The notes beneath the pieces are model-generated. The model was given only the letters and a program-made list of their open reading frames with translations. It ran no database searches and had not been told where the DNA came from. 10,893 bases of DNA from an uncultured Sutterella sp. (GTDB lineage: Bacteria; Pseudomonadota; Gammaproteobacteria; Burkholderiales; Burkholderiaceae_F), in assembly GCA_900770335.1 (NCBI GenBank), contig CAAGKD010000028.1:1-10893 (forward strand). The letters are read 5' to 3'. This document shows, in pieces, positions 5,564 to 10,893 of the stretch. A program made the translations under genes and the position numbers. The first letter of the stretch is position 1. Each line of letters starts with the position of its first letter.

Positions 5564-6085
5564 ATGAAGAGAACGATGACCCTGGCCGCGACCCTTGCGG
5601 CGCTTTGCCTTGCGGCCCCCGCGATGGCGGCCGACGCCCCGGCCGCTCAGACGGCGCAGGCCGCTTCCGCCTCTGCCGCCGCCAAGGCCGCTCCGCAGCG
5701 CCTGCGCCAGCCCATCCCGCTCTCGATCGGGCGCGTCGCGAAGAACATCGGCAAGCCCGGCGTCTACCTCTTTGACTGCAACCCCCCGGAGATCTACGAG
5801 CAGAGCCACATCAAGGGGGCGATCCACGCCAACGTCGACGGCTGGATGGACCTGCTCCCGAAGGACAAGGAGGGGAGCTTCCTGATCCTTTACTGCATCA
5901 ACCGCATGTGCAACATCTCCTATGAGGCCTCGCTCAAGCTCATCGAGATGGGCTACCGCAACGTCTACCTCATGCCCGACGGCATCCAGGGCTGGGTGAG
6001 CAACGGCTATGAGTTCGAGGGAACGGGCCGCGAGGACGTCGGCATCGCCGAGGTGCGCACCAAGCGCGCCGCCGCGGGCAAGTGA
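5564..6085 (+). CDS. Periplasmic rhodanese-like sulfurtransferase
   Basis: A 173-residue exported protein with a single rhodanese domain. The Sec signal peptide (about 1-22, APAMA) is followed by an Ala-rich linker to about residue 46. The domain then shows the usual pattern of FDC, SHIKGAIHANV, a catalytic loop and GIQGW. Rhodaneses carry sulfane sulfur as a cysteine persulfide. Here C111 is the expected catalytic cysteine and the loop reads CINRMC, giving a second cysteine, C116, that could form a disulfide or pass sulfur on. C72 is the only other cysteine in the mature chain. The start at 5564 is set by AGGAG (5550-5554) and by the signal peptide; a TTG at 5531 would only add an unlikely leader. 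It is the first gene of the five-gene operon. The link to sulfite reduction is inferred from position. Confidence 0.8.
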   Translation: MKRTMTLAATLAALCLAAPAMAADAPAAQTAQAASASAAAKAAPQRLRQPIPLSIGRVAKNIGKPGVYLFDCNPPEIYEQSHIKGAIHANVDGWMDLLPKDKEGSFLILYCINRMCNISYEASLKLIEMGYRNVYLMPDGIQGWVSNGYEFEGTGREDVGIAEVRTKRAAAGK

Positions 6086-6114
6086 GCGGCGCGACCCCGG
6101 GAAAGGACTCAGCC

Positions 6115-6537
6115 ATGAGCACGAACACCACCATGAACGCCGCCTCAAGGGCGCCCGCCCGCGTGAGCGGCCTTCTTCTCTTCATCCTCGGCGCGCTTCT
6201 CGCCGTGGCGCTTCTCTGGTGGCTCCCGCACTGCGGGGGCGAGCACGTCATGCGCTGCGTGTGGATGACGCGCGCCGCCGCGGGCGTCGCGGGCCTCATC
6301 GCCCTCGAGGGGCTCCTCGCCTCGATTGCCAGGAGCGCGGCGGCGGCGGCGGGCCTTGAGGCGGGGATCGTCCTCGCCGGAATTCTCGAGATCCTCGTCG
6401 CCCTCGTGCTGATCGGGCCCTGCCCGAATCCCATGATGGCCTGCCATGCGGTCACCGAGCCCGTCATCATTCTCTCGGGCGCGGTGATCGCCGTCGTCGC
6501 CCTCGCGGACATGTGGCGCCTCACCCGCCGCGCCTGA
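6115..6537 (+). CDS. DUF4418-like four-helix membrane protein
   Basis: A 140-residue inner-membrane protein with four predicted helices (about 17-38, 52-72, 81-101, 113-134). Short motifs such as MRCVW and GPCPNPMMACH fit the DUF4418 family, which is often encoded next to FtsX-like ABC permeases and has no established function. With the N-terminus inside, both loops with cysteines face the periplasm: C40 and C48 after helix 1, C103 and C110 after helix 3. H39, H44 and H111 are nearby. This could be a metal site or a thiol relay, which is inference. AAAGGA (6102-6107) seven bases before the ATG supports the start at 6115 over a GTG at 6082. The gap to the rhodanese is 29 bp. Confidence 0.7.
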   Translation: MSTNTTMNAASRAPARVSGLLLFILGALLAVALLWWLPHCGGEHVMRCVWMTRAAAGVAGLIALEGLLASIARSAAAAAGLEAGIVLAGILEILVALVLIGPCPNPMMACHAVTEPVIILSGAVIAVVALADMWRLTRRA

Positions 6538-6570
6538 GGCGGCGGGCCTGAGCAAAGCGGAGTCACGCGC

Positions 6571-7767
6571 ATGAAGCCTCTCACCACGCTGCGGATCGCG
6601 GCGGCGAACGTCTCGCGACGGCCGCTCCGGTCCGTCCTCCTTGCGCTCATCGCGGGGATCTTCACGTTCATGCTCTTTTCGGGCGCGATGATCGCCGCGA
6701 ACCTCGAGGCGGGCATCTCCTCGCTTTCCGCGCGCATGGGCGCGGACCTGCTCGTCGTCCCGCAGGGCGAGGGCAAGAAAATCGAGGGGGTGATCCTGCG
6801 CGCGCAGCCCTCGACCTTCTATCTGGACGCGTCGATCCTCGAGGCGGTGAGAAGGCTCCCCGGCGTCGACGCGGCCTCGGGGCAGATCTTCGTCGCGTCG
6901 CTTGACGCGCAGTGCTGCACCGTCAAGGTCCAGCTGATCGGCATCGACGAGGCGACGGACTTCGTCGTGGCGCCGTGGCTGAGGAAGGCCTCGCCCGAGC
7001 CCCTTCAGGGCAACGACGTCATCGTGGGCGACTACGTCTACGGCGACATCGGCTCGGAGCTCACGTTCTTCGGGGAGAAGTTCCGCATCGTCGGCCGCCT
7101 CGCCCCGACGGGCATGGGCTTTGACTCGTCGATCTTCATGACGACCGAGGCCGCCCGCAGGGCGGGCGCGATCGCCTCACCCGAACGGGCCGCCGAGATT
7201 GCGCGGAGCCTCTCCTCGATCCTCGTGCGCGTCAAGCCCGGGGTCGACCCGATCTCGATTTCGGACGGGCTTTTGGACGAGCTCGGCCTTGGCGCGGACG
7301 TGAACTTCGTCTTCGCCTCGAGCATGATGAGCGACACCGCCGCCAAGCTCAGGCGGGTCGTCACGGTCATGTACTCCGCCGCGGGCGGGTTCTGGGCTGT
7401 GGCGGCGCTCATCATGATCGTGCTTCACTTCTTCGCCTTCAGCGAGCGGGCGCGCGAGTTCGCGACGCTCCGGGCCCTCGGGGCCTCGCGCTCGAAGGTG
7501 ATCCGCATCGTTCTCGTCGAGGCCCTGATGGTCTCGGGGGCCGGGTCGGTCGCGGGCGTCGCGCTTGCGGCGATCGCCGTCACGAGCTTCTCGACCGTCA
7601 TCGCCGGGACGATCGGGCTGCCTTATCTCACGCCCGCCCCGGGCAGCATGGTCGCGGCGCTCGCGGCGAGCCTGCTCGCAGGCGTCGCGACGGTTCCCCT
7701 CGCGGCCCTTCCGACCGCCTGGCGGATCGGCCGGAGCGACATCTACTCCGCGATCCGGGAGGAATGA
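6571..7767 (+). CDS. MacB/FtsX-type ABC transporter permease
   Basis: A 398-residue inner-membrane protein. One N-terminal helix (about 20-42), a large periplasmic MacB-PCD-like domain (about 45-265) and three C-terminal helices of the FtsX domain (about 273-296, 317-340, 360-382) give the type VII ABC layout seen in MacB and LolC/E. The FtsX signature region FATLRALGASRSKV lies between the second and third helices. The only cysteines are an adjacent pair, C115-C116, in the periplasmic domain. GGAG (6559-6562) precedes the ATG by 8 bases. It is followed after 3 bp by its ATPase, so the two must act together. No membrane-fusion protein or TolC-like partner is present, so macrolide export is not implied. 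The substrate is unknown. Confidence 0.85.
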   Translation: MKPLTTLRIAAANVSRRPLRSVLLALIAGIFTFMLFSGAMIAANLEAGISSLSARMGADLLVVPQGEGKKIEGVILRAQPSTFYLDASILEAVRRLPGVDAASGQIFVASLDAQCCTVKVQLIGIDEATDFVVAPWLRKASPEPLQGNDVIVGDYVYGDIGSELTFFGEKFRIVGRLAPTGMGFDSSIFMTTEAARRAGAIASPERAAEIARSLSSILVRVKPGVDPISISDGLLDELGLGADVNFVFASSMMSDTAAKLRRVVTVMYSAAGGFWAVAALIMIVLHFFAFSERAREFATLRALGASRSKVIRIVLVEALMVSGAGSVAGVALAAIAVTSFSTVIAGTIGLPYLTPAPGSMVAALAASLLAGVATVPLAALPTAWRIGRSDIYSAIREE

Positions 7768-7770
7768 CGG

Positions 7771-8514
7771 ATGGCTGAACTTCTTGCCGAACCCCTCATC
7801 GAAGCCCGTGGCGCCGGCCGGCGCTACGAGCGCGGCGGCCGGCCCTTCTGGGCCCTCAGAGGCGCCTCCCTCACCGTCGCCCCGGGCGATTTCGTCACCG
7901 TCTTCGGGCGGTCGGGCTCGGGAAAGTCGACGCTCCTCAACGCGCTCGCGGGACTGCTTCCCCTCACCGAGGGCGAGGCGCTCATCGGAGGACGGTCGCT
8001 CGCGAGCCTCACGGACGCGCAGCGCTCGGCCCTGAGAAACCGGCTCGTCGGGTATGTCCCGCAGGCTTCGGGGCTCGTGCCTACGCTCACGGTCATCGAC
8101 AACGTGCGGCTGCCCTGGCACCTTGCGGGCGAACGCGGCCCAGAGCCCGAGGGACGGGCGGCGGAGCTGCTCGCCCAAGTGGGCCTCGCGGGTCTTGAGG
8201 AGCAGCTCCCCGCGGCGCTCTCCGGGGGCGAGATGCGCCGCGTCGCCGTGGCGCGCGCGCTCATGTGCTCGCCCGCCGTCATCGTCGCCGACGAGCCCAC
8301 GGCGAGCCTCGACCCCGAGGCCGCGCGCGGCGTGATCGCGCTGATGGACGACTTCGTGAAGAAGGGCGGGGCCGTGCTCATGGTCACGCACGACGACTTC
8401 AGCCTGGGCGTCTCGACGTGCATCCACGACATGGCCGGCGGGACGCTCACGGAGCGGATCGCCGAGAGTCAGCTCAGCCGGAGCGGACCGGCCTCGGCCT
8501 CCTCAGCCTCCTGA
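7771..8514 (+). CDS. ABC transporter ATP-binding protein (LolD/MacB type)
   Basis: A 247-residue cytoplasmic ATPase partner of the preceding permease. Walker A is GRSGSGKST (46-54, K52), the Q-loop has Q98, the signature is LSGGE (150-154), Walker B ends in D174-E175, and the H-loop has H207. All catalytic parts are intact. The family powers FtsX/MacB-type permeases, often for mechanical work in the envelope rather than classical transport. The coding start lies 3 bp after the permease stop, with GGGAGG at 7757-7762 inside the permease end, suggesting translational coupling. A Ser/Ala-rich tail follows the domain. A 60-bp gap separates it from the thioredoxin gene. Confidence 0.9.
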   Translation: MAELLAEPLIEARGAGRRYERGGRPFWALRGASLTVAPGDFVTVFGRSGSGKSTLLNALAGLLPLTEGEALIGGRSLASLTDAQRSALRNRLVGYVPQASGLVPTLTVIDNVRLPWHLAGERGPEPEGRAAELLAQVGLAGLEEQLPAALSGGEMRRVAVARALMCSPAVIVADEPTASLDPEAARGVIALMDDFVKKGGAVLMVTHDDFSLGVSTCIHDMAGGTLTERIAESQLSRSGPASASSAS

Positions 8515-8574
8515 CGGCGCGGCCTAAAAAAGAATTCAAAGGAAACACACCCTCAGAAGGGAGAAAAAAGCATC

Positions 8575-9036
8575 ATGAAGACCCGACAGATCCTCGCTGC
8601 GGCCGCGGCCGCCGTCATCGCGCTCGGCGCGAGCCTCGCCCAGGCGGCCGAGCAGGCCCAGGTTCAGCCTCAAGCCCAGGCCTCCGAGCCCGCCCCCTAC
8701 GTCGTCAAGCACGTCACCGCCGAGACGCCCGTGCCGTTTCCCGTCAAGGACAAGGTGACGGTCGTCGACTTCGGCGCCCCCTGGTGCGCGAGCTGCCCGG
8801 AGATGGAGCGGCTCATGCGCCAGATGCAGGAGGAGTACGGCGACCGCGCGGCCTTCGTGACGATCAACGTCGACGAGTGGCAGGGAATCGAGGAGATCTA
8901 CCTCATCGAGCAGATGCCCACGCAGATCTTCTACGACAAGACGGGCGAGCCCATCTGGATGCACACGGGCGACGTCGACGCCGATGAGATGCGAAGCCGC
9001 GTGAACACGCTTCTGGCCGGCCCGAAGAAGGACTGA
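8575..9036 (+). CDS. Exported thioredoxin-like protein
   Basis: A 153-residue periplasmic thiol-disulfide protein. The Sec signal peptide (about 1-24, AQA) and a Gln/Ala-rich linker are followed by a thioredoxin fold with the active site WCASCP (C71, C74) and the cis-proline loop MPT (P115). The CASC dipeptide is not that of DsbA (CPHC) or cytoplasmic thioredoxin (CGPC). It probably reduces or isomerises disulfides or persulfides in the periplasm. Likely clients are the cysteine pairs of the rhodanese, the DUF4418-like protein or the permease, or apo-MccA heme sites; this is inference from the operon. AGGGAG (8558-8563) lies 11 bases before the ATG. It is the last gene of the operon. Confidence 0.85.
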   Translation: MKTRQILAAAAAAVIALGASLAQAAEQAQVQPQAQASEPAPYVVKHVTAETPVPFPVKDKVTVVDFGAPWCASCPEMERLMRQMQEEYGDRAAFVTINVDEWQGIEEIYLIEQMPTQIFYDKTGEPIWMHTGDVDADEMRSRVNTLLAGPKKD

Positions 9037-9090
9037 GCCGGCATTCCTCCGCCCGGGCCTGACTGCGCGGCGCAGGACAGGACGTGAGCG

Positions 9091-9118
9091 CGAAGGGGAC
9101 CCGTTCGGGTCCACTTCG
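9091..9118. terminator. Bidirectional terminator-like hairpin
   Basis: CGAAG (9091-9095) and GGACCC (9097-9102) pair with GGGTCC (9107-9112) and CTTCG (9114-9118), with one G-A mismatch and a GTTC tetraloop. It sits between the convergent thioredoxin and larC genes and is symmetrical, so it could serve both. Neither side has a strong T-run. Confidence 0.5.
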
Positions 9119-9166
9119 TCATTTCGGCCTCGGCGGGGATTCGGCGAGGATTCGATCAGACCTCGA

Positions 9167-9928
9167 TCAGGGCTCGTCCTTCTCGGCAAGGAGCCGCCCG
9201 AGGACGAACCGGCTTCCGTTGGGCGTTCCCTCAAAGACGCGGCCCTCGACGAAGACCTGCGCGGCGCGCTCGACGGTCATCCTCGGCCAGGGGCCGAACT
9301 CGGCGCCGAGCCCCTTGAGAAGCGCGAGGCCCGTGGGCGTGATGAGCTCGCCCGCTCCGAGGCTCGGCCTCACCGGAACGCCTTCGAGCATCGCGAAGAG
9401 CGCCGGGGCGGGGAAGGGCACGAGCCCGTGGGCGCACCGCACCTCGCCGTCGTTCATCGGGATGGGGCTCGCGACGAACCGCGCCGGGGCGAGCGTCTCG
9501 AGAAACTCCGCCGCAAGGCCGGCGGCGAGGATGTTCGACATTCTTCCCACCTCGTGGAAGTGCACTTCGCAGGGGCTCATGCCGTGCACGCGCCCCTCGG
9601 CCTCGGCGAGGACGCGCCAGACGGCGTCGGCGCGCCGGCGGGCGGCGTCCGTGAGGCGGCTCCCGTCATAGATCGCCGCGATGTCCGCCGGATGCCGGTG
9701 CGCGTGCTCCGGGGGCGTGAGGATGCGCGCGGTGAGCCCCGAGATTCCGCGCACGTTCCGGCGCTCGAGCGCCACGCCGCAGTCGATCTTGGGGAAGAGC
9801 CGGCGCAGATAGGCCCCGGCCATTCCGGCCGAGAGGTCCGTGAGGGCCGCGAGGCCCGCGATGAGCGCGCCGGCGTTGAAGCCCGCGTGGATCCTGACGG
9901 TGAGGACGGCGTCCGTTGTCTTTTCCAT
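9167..9928 (-). CDS. larC: LarC1-like nickel-insertion protein, short and divergent
   Basis: A 253-residue cytoplasmic protein matching the first half of LarC (DUF111), which inserts nickel into the pincer nucleotide cofactor of LarA-type enzymes. Family marks are EHAHRH (74-79), AEGRVHG, VHFHEVG (122-128), AHGLVPFPAPA (166-176) and ELITPTG (194-200). Two usual features are altered. The N-terminal FSGISGDM-type motif is replaced by HAGFNAGAL (14-22), and the Asp-rich DSIxD stretch after HEVG is replaced by RMSNILAAG. The LarC2 half is absent, and only about 130 bp lie before the convergent gene. AGGAG seven bases before the ATG sets the start. It follows larB by 51 bp and is probably co-transcribed. 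It may be a reduced, repurposed or split LarC. Confidence 0.8.
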   Translation of the reverse strand: MEKTTDAVLTVRIHAGFNAGALIAGLAALTDLSAGMAGAYLRRLFPKIDCGVALERRNVRGISGLTARILTPPEHAHRHPADIAAIYDGSRLTDAARRRADAVWRVLAEAEGRVHGMSPCEVHFHEVGRMSNILAAGLAAEFLETLAPARFVASPIPMNDGEVRCAHGLVPFPAPALFAMLEGVPVRPSLGAGELITPTGLALLKGLGAEFGPWPRMTVERAAQVFVEGRVFEGTPNGSRFVLGRLLAEKDEP

Positions 9929-9979
9929 TGGAGTTCTCCTGGTCTTCTCTTGCTTTCTGCGGTTCCTGCGGAGCTTGAA

Positions 9980-10714
9980 TCAGGCGCCGCGGGCCGGATC
10001 GATGAGCGCGAGCACGCGCGCCGCGGCGCAGGCCGCGCCGTAGCCGTTGTCGATGTTCATGACGGCCACGCCCGGGGCGCACGAGGCGAGCATGCTCGAG
10101 AGGGCCGTCTCGCCGCCGCGCGCGACGCCGTAGCCCACGGACGTGGGCACGGCGAAGACAGGCTTCGCGGTGAGGCCGCCGACGACGGACGCGAGCGCCG
10201 CGTCCAGTCCCGCGGCGAGCACGACGACGTCGCAGCGGTTGATCTCGCCGATCGCCTCCTCGATCCGCCAGAGGCCCGCGACGCCGCAGTCCTCGAAGAG
10301 GCGCGCCTCAAAGCCGAGGTACTCGAGCGTGCGGGCCGCCTCGTGCAGGACCCGCGCGTCGGCGTTGCCCGCCGAGACGAGCGCCGCGACGCCCGCGCGG
10401 CGCGGCAGGCGCCGGTTCCATGCGGTGCGCGAGAGGGGGTCGAAGTCATAGCGCTCGGCGACCTCCCGCGGCTGCCGGGCGTAGTCCTCTTCCGAGAACC
10501 GCGTGAAGAGGATCGCCGGACTTTCGGGCGCGGCGAAGCGCGCGAGGAGCCCGTCGAGGACCGCCGCGGGCTTGCCTTCGCAAAAGACCGCCTCGGGGAG
10601 CCCTATGCGCCTCGGCCGGTCGAGGTCAAAGCGCACGCGGGACTTTTTCCCGGGCGTCCTTTCTGAAATTCCCTTTGATTCGCTCCCGAGGCTCCCGGTC
10701 GATTCGATGGTCAT
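9980..10714 (-). CDS. larB: LarB, pyridinium-3,5-biscarboxylic acid mononucleotide synthase
   Basis: A 244-residue enzyme that carboxylates and hydrolyses nicotinic acid adenine dinucleotide, the first step of nickel-pincer nucleotide synthesis. Family motifs are clear: DLDRPRRIGLPEAVFCEGK (30-48), a PurE-like core with SAGNADARVLHEA (114-126), DCGVAGLWR (142-150), AAGLDAALASVVGGL (167-181), PTSVGYG (190-196) and NIDNGYGA (220-227). C212 in SCAPG is where the nucleophilic cysteine of Lactiplantibacillus LarB is expected. I prefer ATG at 10714, with GAGAG upstream on the coding strand; a GTG at 10726 would add four residues. The N-terminal 25 residues are Ser/Gly-rich and poorly conserved. LarA and LarE are not in the window and may lie beyond the right edge. 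Confidence 0.9.
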   Translation of the reverse strand: MTIESTGSLGSESKGISERTPGKKSRVRFDLDRPRRIGLPEAVFCEGKPAAVLDGLLARFAAPESPAILFTRFSEEDYARQPREVAERYDFDPLSRTAWNRRLPRRAGVAALVSAGNADARVLHEAARTLEYLGFEARLFEDCGVAGLWRIEEAIGEINRCDVVVLAAGLDAALASVVGGLTAKPVFAVPTSVGYGVARGGETALSSMLASCAPGVAVMNIDNGYGAACAAARVLALIDPARGA

Positions 10715-10774
10715 TGCTTCTCTCACTTTTCTCAGACTGTTCTTTGTTTCCTGATGCCGCTCCGCGGTCTTGCA

Positions 10775-10815
10775 GGCGGCGTTTCAGACGGCGTTTCTGG
10801 CGGCGTTTCAGGCGG
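10775..10815. repeat. 12-bp tandem repeat upstream of larB
   Basis: Three units, GGCGGCGTTTCA (10775-10786), GACGGCGTTTCT (10787-10798) and GGCGGCGTTTCA (10799-10810), are followed by a partial fourth. Units differ at no more than two bases. The unit length is a multiple of three, so it would keep frame if coding. Confidence 0.8.
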
Positions 10816-10873
10816 TGACCTGGGCGGCCGGCCCGACCCCTTCGATCGACTCGCCTGCGGCGATGCGGCGCCG
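10808..10873 (-). CDS. Possible C-terminal end of the gene upstream of larB (partial)
   Basis: Read from the contig edge on the minus strand, a frame of 21 codons ends at TGA (10808-10810) with the tail RRRIAAGESIEGVGPAAQVTA. Nineteen of 21 codons end in G or C, as in the real genes here. The fragment is cut by the contig edge and too short to name. Another frame runs through the 12-bp repeats as a Pro/Thr-rich tail to a TGA at 10732-10734; its codon use is poorer. Confidence 0.35.
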   Translation of the reverse strand, partial: RRRIAAGESIEGVGPAAQVTA

Positions 10874-10893
10874 AGATCGGAAGAGCACACGTC
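10874..10893 (+). other. Illumina TruSeq adapter remnant
   Basis: The last 20 bases begin AGATCGGAAGAGC and continue as the standard TruSeq read-1 adapter. This is not genomic sequence. It marks the true end of the assembled insert at about 10873. Confidence 0.95.

Noticed and set aside
6082..6114. GTG start for the DUF4418-like gene overlapping the rhodanese stop
   Set aside because: The ATG at 6115 has AAAGGA at proper spacing, and the added residues are not needed for the first helix.
9037..9166. A frameshifted LarC2 downstream of larC
   Set aside because: Only about 130 bp separate larC from the thioredoxin stop, with no LarC2-like residues in any minus frame.
9428..10666. A 412-codon + strand frame opposite larC and larB
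   Set aside because: Antisense to two strongly recognised families; low-complexity Arg/Ala/Glu composition.

Overview
This looks like the end of an assembled contig from a GC-rich proteobacterium. The most likely source is a gut betaproteobacterium of the Sutterellaceae type. That placement is inferred from the MccA-type sulfite reductase, the GC-rich coding style and the gene mix; no 16S or other marker is present. The last 20 bases match the start of the Illumina TruSeq adapter, so the right edge is a sequencing artefact rather than genome.

Layout, left to right. (1) Positions 1-273 hold no confident gene. (2) Positions 274-2439 encode a membrane sensor histidine kinase with a periplasmic PhnD-like sensor, resembling TtrS/MccS; no response regulator is in the window. 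(3) Positions 2440-3271 are an unusual 0.8-kb intergenic region. Its left part is GC-rich with long inverted repeats. Its right part (about 2715-3265) is AT-rich and packed with short direct repeats, dyads, hairpins and a possible leader peptide. (4) Positions 3272-5245 encode a complete periplasmic octaheme sulfite reductase, MccA (SirA). It has seven CXXCH motifs and the diagnostic CX15CH motif, and is followed by a strong terminator. (5) Positions 5564-9036 form a five-gene operon: periplasmic rhodanese, four-helix DUF4418-like membrane protein, MacB/FtsX-type ABC permease, its ATPase, and an exported thioredoxin-like protein. (6) On the opposite strand lie larB and a short, divergent larC (10714 to 9167), for nickel-pincer nucleotide cofactor synthesis. 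The end of another minus-strand gene may lie just before the contig edge.

Working model (inference): the kinase senses a sulfur oxyanion and, through a regulator outside the window, switches on mccA. MccA reduces sulfite to sulfide in the periplasm. The adjacent operon is not the mccBCD set described in Wolinella. Each of its envelope proteins carries cysteines predicted to face the periplasm, so it may handle sulfane sulfur, thiol redox state, or the copper/heme needed by MccA. This MccA-linked rhodanese/DUF4418/ABC/thioredoxin set is the best candidate here for an undescribed system. The larBC pair is probably a separate function that converges on it.
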